Shown one piece after another: positions 48,845 through 57,414 of a stretch of 64,000 nucleotides of DNA. The notes below the pieces were generated by a model. It was not told the origin of the DNA, did no database searches, and saw only the letters and a list, made by a program, of their open reading frames with translations. Position numbers and translations under genes: made by a program. The stretch is from Dinoroseobacter sp049800775 (GTDB taxonomy: Bacteria > Pseudomonadota > Alphaproteobacteria > Rhodobacterales > Rhodobacteraceae): assembly GCF_049800775.1 (NCBI RefSeq), contig NZ_JBNAFR010000001.1, forward strand, positions 930,001-994,000. Reading direction: 5' to 3'. Every line of letters begins with the position of its first letter. Position 1 is the first letter of the stretch.

Positions 48845-49980
48845 GTTATCTTGAGTCCCAGGTTCAGCGCGTCCCCTCCGGCTTTGCCAAGGCTCTGCAT
48901 CTCAACTGGGGCTTGATCCTGCTGCTGATCGCGGTCGCCTGCTTTGGCTTCCTGATGCTCTATTCGGTGGCGGGCGGGTCCATGACACCCTGGGTCGAGC
49001 CGCAGATGAAGCGCTTTGCCCTTGGCATGACGCTGATGTTCATCGTCGCTTTTGTGCCGATCTATGTCTGGCGCAACCTCTCGGTGCTGGCCTATCTCGT
49101 CTCGCTGGTCCTGCTTCTGGCGGTGGAGTTCTTCGGGGTCGTGGGCATGGGCGCCCAGCGCTGGATCGATCTGGGCTTCATGCGGCTGCAGCCGTCCGAG
49201 CTGATGAAGGTGACCCTCATCATGTTGCTCGCGACCTATTACGACGTGCTCGACGTCAAGAAGACCTCGCGCCCGCTCTGGGTGATCCTGCCGCTGATCG
49301 CGATCATGGTGCCCGTGGCACTGGTGCTGAAACAGCCCGATCTGGGGACATCGATCCTGCTCATGGCGGGGGGCGGTGTGGTGATGTTCGCCGCCGGGGT
49401 GCATTGGCTCTATTTCGCGGTGGTGATCTGTGCCGGGGTCGGTCTCGTCACTGCGGTGATCTATTCACGCGGGACGGAGTGGCAGCTCCTGCAGGATTAC
49501 CAGTACCGGCGCATCGACACCTTTCTGAACCCGGAAAACGACCCCCTTGGCGCGGGCTATCACATCACCCAGTCGAAGATCGCCCTGGGATCCGGCGGGT
49601 TCACCGGCAAGGGCTTCATGGAAGGCACCCAGAGCCGTCTGAACTTCCTGCCCGAGAAGCACACGGATTTCATTTTCACCACGCTGGCCGAGGAGTTCGG
49701 CTTTATCGGCGGGATCTCCCTGCTGGCGCTTTACGGGCTGATCATCGCGTTTTGCCTGGTCTCGGCCCTGCGCACCCGGGACCGGTTCTCGAGCCTGCTG
49801 ATCATCGGCGTCGCGGCGACCTTCTTCTTCTTCTTCGCGGTCAACATGGCCATGGTGATGGGGCTGGCCCCGGTGGTGGGCGTCCCGCTGCCGCTGGTCA
49901 GCTATGGCGGCTCGGCGATGCTGGTGCTGCTCGTTGCCTTCGGCCTTGTCCAGAGCGCCCATATCCATCGACCAAGGTAG
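48841..49980 (+). CDS. rodA: Peptidoglycan polymerase RodA
   Basis: This 379-residue SEDS-family glycosyltransferase polymerises lipid II in the inner membrane. About ten membrane segments are visible. The family signatures LQPSELMKV, KQPDLGTSILL, FTGKGFMEGTQSRLNFLPEKHTDFIF (split: GFMEGTQSRLNFLPEKHTDF) and VPLPLVSYGGS are all present. It overlaps mrdA by ATGA. It is also called mrdB. Confidence 0.95.
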   Translation: MSYLESQVQRVPSGFAKALHLNWGLILLLIAVACFGFLMLYSVAGGSMTPWVEPQMKRFALGMTLMFIVAFVPIYVWRNLSVLAYLVSLVLLLAVEFFGVVGMGAQRWIDLGFMRLQPSELMKVTLIMLLATYYDVLDVKKTSRPLWVILPLIAIMVPVALVLKQPDLGTSILLMAGGGVVMFAAGVHWLYFAVVICAGVGLVTAVIYSRGTEWQLLQDYQYRRIDTFLNPENDPLGAGYHITQSKIALGSGGFTGKGFMEGTQSRLNFLPEKHTDFIFTTLAEEFGFIGGISLLALYGLIIAFCLVSALRTRDRFSSLLIIGVAATFFFFFAVNMAMVMGLAPVVGVPLPLVSYGGSAMLVLLVAFGLVQSAHIHRPR

Positions 49981-49987
49981 CCTGCCC

Positions 49988-50926
49988 ATGCCCCCTCGCA
50001 TTCTCTTTGCCGCCCATGCGCAACGCTGGGCGCAGTATGAGGCCCCCTTGCGCGCCGCACTGGCCGAGGCCGGGATCGAGGCCCGGCTCGATTGCGATCT
50101 GAGCGATCCGGGCAGCGTGGATTACATCATCTTTGCCCCTGCAGGGGATGTTGAGGATTTCACGCCTTTCACCAACGCGCGGATGGTCCAGAACCTCTGG
50201 GCCGGGGTTGAGGGGGTGGTGGGCAACCCGACCCTGAACATTCCGCTGACCCGGATGGTCGATACCGGGCTGACCGAGGGAATGGTCGAATGGTGCACGG
50301 GCCATGTGCTGCGCCATCATCTGGGGATGGACCAGATGCTCGCGGCGCAGGACGGTATCTGGCGACATTTTGAGTTCATCCCGCCCCTCGCCCGGGATCG
50401 CCGGGTCACGGTGCTGGGGCTCGGGGCGCTGGGGGCGGCGGTCTGTGCCTCTCTGGTCGGGCTGAACTTTCAGGTGCGCGGCTGGTCCCGCCGGCCGAAA
50501 TCCCTGCCCGGTGTCGAAAGCTTCCATGGCGACAACCTGCACGCCGCGCTGGAAGGGGCGGAGATCGTCATCCTCCTCTTGCCCTACACCCCGGCCACGG
50601 ACGGGATCCTGACCACCGATGGCTTGGACCAACTGGCCGAGGGCGCCGTGGTGCTGAACCCCGGGCGCGGTGGGCTGATCGATGATGCTGCACTTCTGGC
50701 CGCGCTCGATCGCGGGCGGGTGGGGCACGCCACGCTCGACGTCTTCCGGACCGAGCCCCTGCCGCCCGAGCATCCCTATTGGTCCCATCCCAAGGTCACG
50801 GTCACCCCGCATATCGCCTCGGAAACCCGGCCCAGCACCGCAAGCCGTGTGGTGGTCGAGAATATTCGCCGCGCCGAAGCGGGGGAGCCGCTGCTCCATC
50901 TCGTGGACCGCAGCGCGGGGTATTGA
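49988..50926 (+). CDS. ghrA: Glyoxylate/hydroxypyruvate reductase A
   Basis: This 312-residue D-2-hydroxyacid dehydrogenase reduces glyoxylate and hydroxypyruvate with NADPH. The Rossmann motif is VLGLGALGAAV, followed by WSRRPKSLPGV, whose Arg residues favour NADP. The catalytic Arg (NPGRGGLIDD), Glu and His (PHIASETRPST) are present. The ATG at 49988 is chosen because it starts seven bases after rodA and fits the family; the frame is open further up inside rodA. It may be read through from the rodA operon. Confidence 0.9.
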   Translation: MPPRILFAAHAQRWAQYEAPLRAALAEAGIEARLDCDLSDPGSVDYIIFAPAGDVEDFTPFTNARMVQNLWAGVEGVVGNPTLNIPLTRMVDTGLTEGMVEWCTGHVLRHHLGMDQMLAAQDGIWRHFEFIPPLARDRRVTVLGLGALGAAVCASLVGLNFQVRGWSRRPKSLPGVESFHGDNLHAALEGAEIVILLLPYTPATDGILTTDGLDQLAEGAVVLNPGRGGLIDDAALLAALDRGRVGHATLDVFRTEPLPPEHPYWSHPKVTVTPHIASETRPSTASRVVVENIRRAEAGEPLLHLVDRSAGY

Positions 50927-50930
50927 GCGT

Positions 50931-51716
50931 TTATTTCAGGCGTGGCGGGCGGTCGGGGTCCATGCCCGGCGCCGCGGGGCCGGTATAGCTCTCGGCCTCG
51001 GGCAAATCGAACCGCAGCCCGTGGCGCGCAAGGGCGCTGGCCACCGGGTCGCTGTCGCGCAGGAAGCCCACATCGAGCGCCCCTGCCTCGATCCCGGAGA
51101 AGACGAGCGCCTCGCGCGCGGCGGCCGCCAATGCAGGTTCCGCCCCCGGGACCGTCCCGAGGAAGCCCAGCAGGTGCCCCATGCGCCCGCCCTCGTAGCG
51201 CACGCCCGCGAGATAGGCTGTGCGCGCAAGCCCAGCGCTGGTTGCGAGCTTGGTGTCGAGCGCCGTCAGCACCGCCTCGGGCAGGCCCTTGGGGGGCAGG
51301 ATCTCTTCGGGGGTGGCGGCGACCTCCTCGGGGTCTTCGGCAACGGTTTCGGCCAACCACGCTACAGCGGCCGGCGGCAAGAGCGTCGCCGAAGGCGCCA
51401 CATCGAGATTGACCCCCAGCCCGAGCCCCTGATCCGCCAAAAGCTGCACCACCGTGCGCCCGGAGAGCCCCGCATATTCCGCAGCCCCCTCGGCGAACCG
51501 CGTCAGCCGATCCTCGCGGTCAAAGACCAGCACGTAGGTATCGTCCTCGACCGGAAAGAGTTGCGGCGCGACCTGATCGCCCTCCGCCTCCCCCGCGAGC
51601 AGCATGAACAGCTCCGCATCCGCCAGCCGCTCGTAAAATCGCAGCCGCGCCGCGTCATCTTCGGGGGCCGCCTCCATCGCCGCATGGGCATGGTCGAGCG
51701 GGCTGAGATCGGTCAT
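50931..51716 (-). CDS. SseB-family protein
   Basis: This 261-residue protein has an N-terminal SseB domain (LDHAHAAMEAAPEDDAARLRF, then ELFMLLAGEAEGDQVAPQLF and YVLVFDREDRLTRF). The C-terminal half also fits the SseB C-terminal domain (LRDSDPVASALARHGLRFDL). In other bacteria SseB-like proteins have unclear enzyme or regulatory roles. Its start overlaps the stop of the uracil-DNA glycosylase gene (ATGA), and its stop is four bases from the convergent ghrA stop. Confidence 0.8.
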   Translation of the reverse strand: MTDLSPLDHAHAAMEAAPEDDAARLRFYERLADAELFMLLAGEAEGDQVAPQLFPVEDDTYVLVFDREDRLTRFAEGAAEYAGLSGRTVVQLLADQGLGLGVNLDVAPSATLLPPAAVAWLAETVAEDPEEVAATPEEILPPKGLPEAVLTALDTKLATSAGLARTAYLAGVRYEGGRMGHLLGFLGTVPGAEPALAAAAREALVFSGIEAGALDVGFLRDSDPVASALARHGLRFDLPEAESYTGPAAPGMDPDRPPRLK

Positions 51717-52309
51717 GCAAGCACCTCGGCCAGACGGGTTCGCAGGGCGGGCAGGACCTCCGCCTCGAACCAGGGGTTTTTCCTGAGCCAAGCGGTATTG
51801 CGCCAGGACGGGTGCGGCAAGGGGAAAACCTCGGGCGCAAAGTCGCGCCAGTGTTGGACCGTCTTGGTCACGCCCGCCTTGCCTCGGTCGCCCAGATGCC
51901 ATCGCTGGGCATAGGCACCGATCAGCAGGGTCAGGCGGATCTCGGGAAGCGACTCTAGCACCGGCGCGCGCCATGTCTTGGCGCAGATCTTGGGCGGGGG
52001 CAGGTCGGATTTCCTGGCGTCGTAGCCCGGAAAACAAAAGGCCATGGGCACGATCGCCACCTTGTTGCGGTCATAGAACAGGGTGTCGGACACCCCCATC
52101 CAGTCGCGCAACCGGTCGCCAGAGGGATCCGTGAAGGGTTTGCCCGACAGATGCACCCGCATCCCCGGCGCCTGCCCCGCAATCAGAATGCGCGCCGCCG
52201 GGTCGAACCATGTCACAGGACGAGGGCTGTGCCCGGAGGCGGTTGCCGCAAAACGCTCGGCACAGAGGGTACAGCGGCGCAACTCCTCCGTCACTTGGGA
52301 CACGGTCAT
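51713..52309 (-). CDS. Uracil-DNA glycosylase family protein, iron-sulfur type
   Basis: This 198-residue DNA-repair type enzyme shows motif 1 as GQAPG (45-49) and motif 2 as HPSWRN. Four cysteines, C13, C16, C92 and C109, have the spacing of the 4Fe-4S cluster in family 4/5 glycosylases. The motif-1 region (AGQAPGMRVHLSGKPFTDPSG) differs from family 4 (GEAPG), so substrate range is uncertain. It is co-transcribed with the SseB-like gene, which overlaps its stop. Confidence 0.82.
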   Translation of the reverse strand: MTVSQVTEELRRCTLCAERFAATASGHSPRPVTWFDPAARILIAGQAPGMRVHLSGKPFTDPSGDRLRDWMGVSDTLFYDRNKVAIVPMAFCFPGYDARKSDLPPPKICAKTWRAPVLESLPEIRLTLLIGAYAQRWHLGDRGKAGVTKTVQHWRDFAPEVFPLPHPSWRNTAWLRKNPWFEAEVLPALRTRLAEVLA

Positions 52310-52362
52310 ACCTTAGAATGCGGCAGGATGGCGTTTTCACCAAGGGGGTTGCTTTTTTCTAC

Positions 52363-52382
52363 ATTTCTACAATTATAGAAAT
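52363..52382 (+). promoter_or_regulatory. Operator-like inverted repeat at the ArsR gene start
   Basis: ATTTCTA (52363-52369) and TAGAAAT (52376-52382) form a perfect 7-bp inverted repeat with a 6-base AT-rich gap. It ends directly before the ATG of the ArsR-type gene. ArsR repressors bind AT-rich dyads of this size near their own promoters, so autoregulation is likely. Confidence 0.6.
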
Positions 52383-52745
52383 ATGGAAGCATCTGAGTCC
52401 CCGCCCCGCCTTGCCCCCACGCGCCTTGACGCCGCCGCGGCCTTTGCCGCGCTGGGTGCGCCCCAGCGGCTGGGCGTTCTCGAAGTGCTCGTGCGCGCGG
52501 GTCCCGAGGGCCTGCCGATCGGTGTGCTGGGAGAGCGCGCGGGCGTGACCGGCTCGACCCTGACCCACCATGTGAAAGCGCTCGTTCAGGCCCGGCTCGT
52601 GACGCAAACCCGTGAGGGGCGGATCATGCGCTGTACCGTGGCCTATGGCCGGGTCGAGGCGCTTTCGGATTACCTTCTGGCGCAGTGCTGCGCGGACACC
52701 ACCACAGGACATGACCATGGCCGAGACCTCGACACAGCCTCCTAA
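52383..52745 (+). CDS. ArsR-family transcriptional regulator
   Basis: This 120-residue winged-helix repressor shows the ArsR core as FAALGAPQRLGVLEVLVRAG and LGERAGVTGSTLTHHVKALVQARLV. Cysteines C84, C102 and C103, plus a C-terminal His/Asp cluster (TTGHDHGRD), could bind metal or metalloid. No ribosome site precedes the ATG, which follows the operator directly, so the mRNA may be leaderless. The gene overlaps the DUF318 permease by 29 bases and probably controls it. Confidence 0.85.
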   Translation: MEASESPPRLAPTRLDAAAAFAALGAPQRLGVLEVLVRAGPEGLPIGVLGERAGVTGSTLTHHVKALVQARLVTQTREGRIMRCTVAYGRVEALSDYLLAQCCADTTTGHDHGRDLDTAS

Positions 52746-53769
52746 GCTACGCGCGCCCGCCCCGCGTCGCCGCCTGCCCCGCCCCGATCCGGCCCTGAGC
52801 CTGATCGCGCTGGCACTCCTGGCGCTTGCCCTGTTGGATCGCGCGGCCCTGAGACCCGTGATCGAGAACACGCTGGGCTCGTTCGGGCACACCTTGATCT
52901 TCATCCTCTTTGCCATTGGCAGCGTCGCCTATCTGCGGGCGACCGGGGCGACCACGCTGCTGGCCAAGGCTTTTCAGGGCAACGAGACACGCATGATCCT
53001 GATGGCCGCGGCCTTTGGCGGGCTTTCGCCCTTTTGCTCCTGCGAAGTGATCCCGTTTGTGGCCGCGCTGCTGGCGGTGGGCGCGCCCCTGAGCGCGGTC
53101 ATGGCATTCTGGCTCGCGTCGCCGCTGATGGATCCGGCGATGTTCTTCATCACCTCCGGCGCCTTGGGGATCGAGTTTGCCCTGGGCAAGACCGTCGCCG
53201 CAATCGCCCTCGGCATGATGGGAGGCTTCTCGGTCAAACTGCTGGCGGGCACCGCGCTCTACGCGGACCCGTTGAAATCCGCGCCGAAGCTGAGCTGCTG
53301 CGGCAGTTGCGGCCCCGCAGAACTGGAGGGCAAGCCGGTCTGGAAATTCTGGACCGAGGCGCCGCGGCGTCAGGAGTTTCGCGAGGTTGCGGTGCAGAAC
53401 ACGCTGTTTCTCGGGAAATGGCTGCTGCTGGCCTATGTGCTGGAATCCCTGATGCTGCGCTACATTCCCTCGGAGATGATCGCAGGCGTGCTTGGCGGTG
53501 ACGGCGTTGGCCCGATCCTGATCGCGAGCCTTGTGGGGGCGCCCGCCTATCTGAATGGTTATGCGGCCGTGCCGCTGGTGGCCGGACTGTTGGAGCAGGG
53601 CATGTCCCCCGGCGCTGCCATGTCCTTCGTCATTGCCGGCGGGGTGAGCTGCATCCCGGCGGCCGTGGCGGTCTGGGCCCTGGTCAAGCCCCGGGTCTTT
53701 GCCTCCTATCTCGGCTTCTCGGTCACGGGCGCCATTCTCGCCGGGCTCGTCTGGAACATGGTGGCTTAG
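52717..53769 (+). CDS. DUF318-family permease (ArsP-like)
   Basis: This 350-residue membrane protein has about eight hydrophobic segments. The family signature SPFCSCEVIPF (C107, C109) and GAPLSAVMAFWLASPLMDP are present. A cytoplasmic loop KLSCCGSCGP carries C194, C195 and C198, a likely metal or metalloid site. Relatives such as ArsP export organic arsenicals; others act on different thiol-binding metals. The ATG at 52717 has AGGA at good spacing; an ATG at 52711 is close by. The overlapping ArsR gene supports metal or metalloid efflux. Confidence 0.85.
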   Translation: MAETSTQPPKLRAPAPRRRLPRPDPALSLIALALLALALLDRAALRPVIENTLGSFGHTLIFILFAIGSVAYLRATGATTLLAKAFQGNETRMILMAAAFGGLSPFCSCEVIPFVAALLAVGAPLSAVMAFWLASPLMDPAMFFITSGALGIEFALGKTVAAIALGMMGGFSVKLLAGTALYADPLKSAPKLSCCGSCGPAELEGKPVWKFWTEAPRRQEFREVAVQNTLFLGKWLLLAYVLESLMLRYIPSEMIAGVLGGDGVGPILIASLVGAPAYLNGYAAVPLVAGLLEQGMSPGAAMSFVIAGGVSCIPAAVAVWALVKPRVFASYLGFSVTGAILAGLVWNMVA

Positions 53770-53902
53770 CGCACGCCCTCCCCGGGGGCAGACGCTCCGC
53801 CCCCTCTTTTTGCTGAAAACATCCCCGGATCGGCAGGCCGAACCGCCCTGTTGCGGCCGAGTTTGGCCGGGGCTGCGATATAGATGGCATTGAAGCTAAA
53901 TT

Positions 53903-53920
53903 TCTGGAACATCTGGAACA
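53903..53920. repeat. Direct repeat in the kpsT upstream region
   Basis: TCTGGAACA occurs twice back to back, starting at 53903 and 53912. The spot is AT-richer than its surroundings and lies 54 bases upstream of the kpsT start, so it may mark a regulator site or the promoter. The rest of 53770-53973 has no gene. Confidence 0.45.
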
Positions 53921-53973
53921 TTCATTAAACTGTTGCCGATATCGATACGACAAACCAGCGACGGAGCCCCCTC

Positions 53974-54633
53974 GTGATCGAATTCGATCAGGTCAGTAAG
54001 TCCTTTTGGACCGGAAAAAGCCGCAAGGTCATCCTCGACCAGGCGTCCTTTCGCGTCGATCTCGGGCGCTCCATGGGCATTCTCGCACAGAATGGGACCG
54101 GCAAGACCACGCTGATCAACATGATGGCGGGACTTGAGCAGCCTGATGAGGGCACGGTCGTCCGCAAGAGCCGGATCTCCTTCCCATTGGGTTTCATGGG
54201 CGGCGTGACCGGCAAGCATTCCGGGCGGGAAAACGCACGCTACATCGCCACGCTCTATCATATGGATGCGGACTACGTCGAAGCCTTCTGCCGCTATCTC
54301 TCTGGGATCGAAGAATATTTCGACATGCCCGTGGGGACTTACAGCGCCGGGATGCGGTCGCGTTTCTGCTTTTCTCTGATGCTGGCGCTGGATTTCGACA
54401 TCTACCTGATTGACGAGGGCATGCCCGCCTCCACGGATGTGGGGTTCAACAAGCGGGCCGCGGTTGTTCTGAAACAGCGGCTGGAGCGGGCGACGGTCGT
54501 GATCGTCTCTCACCAGGCCAGCACGCTGGAAAAATTCTGCCGGTCCGCAGCGGTGCTGCAAAACGGTAAACTTCACATGTTCGATACGCTCGAAGAGGCA
54601 AAGAGGCTCTATGACTACGAAGCCCACAGCTAA
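53974..54633 (+). CDS. kpsT: Capsule polysaccharide ABC exporter, ATP-binding protein
   Basis: This 219-residue ATPase is of the KpsT/CtrD type, which powers export of capsular polysaccharide. The P-loop reads AQNGTGKTT, with Ala in place of the usual first Gly. The signature is YSAGMRSR and Walker B is DIYLIDEG, the family form. The start is GTG. The partner permease gene kpsM is not adjacent in this window. It overlaps the kpsE-like gene by 23 bases. Confidence 0.87.
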   Translation: MIEFDQVSKSFWTGKSRKVILDQASFRVDLGRSMGILAQNGTGKTTLINMMAGLEQPDEGTVVRKSRISFPLGFMGGVTGKHSGRENARYIATLYHMDADYVEAFCRYLSGIEEYFDMPVGTYSAGMRSRFCFSLMLALDFDIYLIDEGMPASTDVGFNKRAAVVLKQRLERATVVIVSHQASTLEKFCRSAAVLQNGKLHMFDTLEEAKRLYDYEAHS

Positions 54634-56362
54634 GAAATACCGCATTCGTCGCGAGGATGTCGCCGCCTCTCTCGAGGCAGCAGAGCGGCCCGAGGCCCCC
54701 CGTGACCCCAATGCCGAAGCCCGCGCCGACAGCGAGTTGGATGCCGCCATGCGCACAGCCGAGGCCAAGTCATCGCGCCGCGTGGATCTCAAGCCCAGCA
54801 TGCAGGACGCCGTGCGCACCACGGAGGCGCAAGACCCGGAGCCAGAGGGAGAGTCCCCCGCGGCGCAAGCCCCGGGCAAGGACACCGCCCCCCCTGCGCA
54901 GCCCGCTGCCAAGGGCAAGCCTGCCAAAAAGCCGGGTGGCAAGGGCAAGAAACTCGACCCCGACAGCGATGCCGCCATCCTTGCAGAAGGATTGACAGGT
55001 CGACAGCTGCGGATTGCACGACGGGTTGCAAACCGCCACGGGCTAGAGCCCGCAAATGACCTCGAGGCTGTGCGGATGCTGCGCAAGAAGGGGATCGATC
55101 CCTTCACCCGCGAGACGATCCTCGATCTGGCGCGGGGCTCTGGCAAAATCCAGCTTCCGGACACCATCCCCAATACCGAGGTGCCCTCGCCGCAGGTCCA
55201 TACGGAGGCGGATGTTGCCCGCGAGGTGCGCAAGATCCAGCAAGAGATCGTCAGCCGCCGCAGAAAGCGTTTCCTGCTGCTCGCGGCCCGCGTGATGCTC
55301 TTCGTGTTCCTGCCGACTTTCCTCGCGGGCTACTACTTCTTCAAGGTTGCGACGCCCATGTTCGCCACCCATTCCGAGTTCGTGATCCAGCAGGCGGAGC
55401 CTTCGGCGGGCGCTGGCGGGCTGGGCGGGATGTTCTCGGGCACAATGCTGGCCACGACCCAGGATGCCGTCGCGGTTCAGAGTTATCTGACCTCGCGCGA
55501 GGCGATGCTGCGTCTGGACGAGGATCTTGGCTTCCGAAGCCATTTCGCGGCAGAGACCATCGACCCACTCCAGCGGCTGGAACCGGATGCGAGCTACGAA
55601 GACGCCTTTGCCGTCTACAAGAAGCGGGTGAAGATAAGTTTCGATCCCACCGAAGGCATCGTCCGGATGGAGGTCATTGCCGCCGATCCAGAGACCAGCC
55701 AGGCCTTTTCGGAGGCGCTTCTGTCCTATGCCGAGGAACAGGTCGATCACCTGACACAGCGCTTGCGGGCGGATCAGATGCAGGGTGCCAGGGACAGCTA
55801 TCAGGACGCCGAAGCGATGGTGCGGGACGCTCAGAACCGCGTTCTCGACCTGCAGCAGGCCCGTGGCGTGCTGAGCGCCGATCTCGAGGTCACAAGCCTG
55901 ATGTCGCAGATCTCCGCGCTGGAGGTCGAGATGAACACCGAGAAGCTGCGCCTGCAGGAGCTGCTCCAGAATGCCCAGCCCAATCCGAGCCGCGTGGCGA
56001 TCCTCGAAGGCAATGTCCAACGCCTGAGCGATCTGGTGCTCGATCTGCGCAGTCAGATGACCCAAGGAGGCAATGAAGGGGCCTCGCTCGCGCGGATTTC
56101 CGGTGAGCTGGTCATTGCGGAGGCCGATCTGCAGACCCGGCAACTCATGCTCAGCCAGTCTTTGCAGCAATTGGAGATGGCGCGTATTGAGGCGAACCGG
56201 CAAGTGCGGTATCTGTCCACGAGCGTGAGCCCGATTGCACCGGACGAAGCCAGCTATCCGCGGTCGCTTGAGAATACCTTCCTCGCCTTCCTCGTTTTCG
56301 CCGGGCTGTACCTGCTGATCTCTCTCACGGCATCGATCCTTCGGGAACAGGTTTCGGGATAG
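54611..56362 (+). CDS. kpsE: Capsule export inner-membrane/periplasmic protein, KpsE/CtrB-like
   Basis: This 583-residue polysaccharide co-polymerase-like protein is thought to bridge the exporter to the outer membrane. The first ~200 residues are charged and low-complexity (Ala/Pro/Lys-rich, e.g. PAAKGKPAKKPGGKGKK) and unlike classic KpsE. A membrane segment lies at ~223-240, a coiled coil at ~380-530, and a second membrane segment near the end (TFLAFLVFAGLYLLISLTAS). The core segment KVATPMFATHSEFVIQQAE is typical. It starts inside kpsT and ends 17 bases before kdsA. Confidence 0.85.
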   Translation: MTTKPTAKKYRIRREDVAASLEAAERPEAPRDPNAEARADSELDAAMRTAEAKSSRRVDLKPSMQDAVRTTEAQDPEPEGESPAAQAPGKDTAPPAQPAAKGKPAKKPGGKGKKLDPDSDAAILAEGLTGRQLRIARRVANRHGLEPANDLEAVRMLRKKGIDPFTRETILDLARGSGKIQLPDTIPNTEVPSPQVHTEADVAREVRKIQQEIVSRRRKRFLLLAARVMLFVFLPTFLAGYYFFKVATPMFATHSEFVIQQAEPSAGAGGLGGMFSGTMLATTQDAVAVQSYLTSREAMLRLDEDLGFRSHFAAETIDPLQRLEPDASYEDAFAVYKKRVKISFDPTEGIVRMEVIAADPETSQAFSEALLSYAEEQVDHLTQRLRADQMQGARDSYQDAEAMVRDAQNRVLDLQQARGVLSADLEVTSLMSQISALEVEMNTEKLRLQELLQNAQPNPSRVAILEGNVQRLSDLVLDLRSQMTQGGNEGASLARISGELVIAEADLQTRQLMLSQSLQQLEMARIEANRQVRYLSTSVSPIAPDEASYPRSLENTFLAFLVFAGLYLLISLTASILREQVSG

Positions 56363-56379
56363 AACAAGGTTGGGGCGGC

Positions 56380-57213
56380 ATGAAAACGATCGCGATTGGG
56401 GCGTTGAATGTGGGCAACGATGCCCCGCTCACGGTGATCTCCGGCCCCTGCCAATTGGAGAGCCTCGACCAGGGCCTTGAGATTGGCGCCACCTTGAAGA
56501 GCCTCTGCGAAAAGGCTGGTGCGCAGTACATTTTCAAAGCCTCCTACGACAAGGCCAACCGGACATCTGCCTCGGGGAAGCGTGGAATGGGGATCGAGCA
56601 GGGTCTGGATGCCCTGTCGCAAATCCGCTCAAAGCTGGACGTCCCCGTCCTCACGGATGTGCATGAAGCAGCCCATTGCCAGATGGCAGCGCAAGCGGTT
56701 GATGTCCTGCAGATACCGGCATTCCTGTGCCGGCAGACAGACCTCTTGCTGGCCGCAGGCAAGACCGGTGCCGCCGTCAATGTGAAGAAAGGTCAGTTCC
56801 TTGCGCCATGGGACATGGACCATGTGGTCGCGAAAATCGAAAGCACCGGCAATGACCGGATCCTGCTGACAGAACGGGGTGTGTCCTTTGGCTACAACGC
56901 CTTGGTTACGGATATGCGCAGCCTGCCCCAGATGATGAAGACTGGCTATCCCGTCGTGATGGATGCCACCCATTCCGTGCAGCAACCGGGCGGGCTCGGC
57001 GGCGCTTCGGGCGGACAACGGGAGTTTGCGCCGGTGATGGCGCGGGCGGCTGTCTCCTTGGGGGTTGCCGCGGTCTTCATCGAGACCCATCCGGCGCCCG
57101 ACACGGCGCCTTCGGATGGCCCAAACATGATTCCGCTCGATGAGATGGACGCGTTGATCGAAACGCTCATGGCGTTCGACACCCTCGCCAAAGCCCATCC
57201 GATACGGCTCTGA
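56380..57213 (+). CDS. kdsA: 3-deoxy-D-manno-octulosonate 8-phosphate synthase
   Basis: This 277-residue enzyme condenses phosphoenolpyruvate with arabinose 5-phosphate to Kdo 8-phosphate. Kdo is needed for lipopolysaccharide and for the lipid anchor of group 2 capsules. Visible segments are VISGPCQLES, FKASYDKANRTSASG, KKGQFLAPWDM, DATHSVQQPGG and ETHPAPDTAPSDGPNM. The set of kpsT, kpsE-like and kdsA forms a capsule cluster. It is cut short by the tRNA and the foreign region that follows. Confidence 0.93.
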   Translation: MKTIAIGALNVGNDAPLTVISGPCQLESLDQGLEIGATLKSLCEKAGAQYIFKASYDKANRTSASGKRGMGIEQGLDALSQIRSKLDVPVLTDVHEAAHCQMAAQAVDVLQIPAFLCRQTDLLLAAGKTGAAVNVKKGQFLAPWDMDHVVAKIESTGNDRILLTERGVSFGYNALVTDMRSLPQMMKTGYPVVMDATHSVQQPGGLGGASGGQREFAPVMARAAVSLGVAAVFIETHPAPDTAPSDGPNMIPLDEMDALIETLMAFDTLAKAHPIRL

Positions 57214-57339
57214 ACGCCCGTGGCCCCTCTCGGTCAGAGCTGCATTCAGCCACTGGCGCTTTTCAGTGAGACGGCGCCGAAAAAAACGCAATCGGGTCTT
57301 GCACTGACCTATCAGGAGTCGTATCCCCTCCCGCACTGT

Positions 57340-57414
57340 TGGGGTGTAGCCAAGCGGTAAGGCAGCGGTTTTTGGTACCGTGTACCGTAGGTTCGAATCC
57401 TACCACCCCAGCCA
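57340..57414 (+). tRNA. tRNA-Gln (TTG)
   Basis: This 75-base cloverleaf with encoded CCA starts TGGGGTGTAGCCAAGCGG. The anticodon TTG lies in the loop TTTTGGT, flanked by GCGGT/ACCGT. The T-arm is GGTTCGAATCC and the acceptor stem TGGGGTG pairs with CACCCCA. tRNA 3' ends are common integration sites for islands, and base composition changes directly downstream. Confidence 0.96.
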
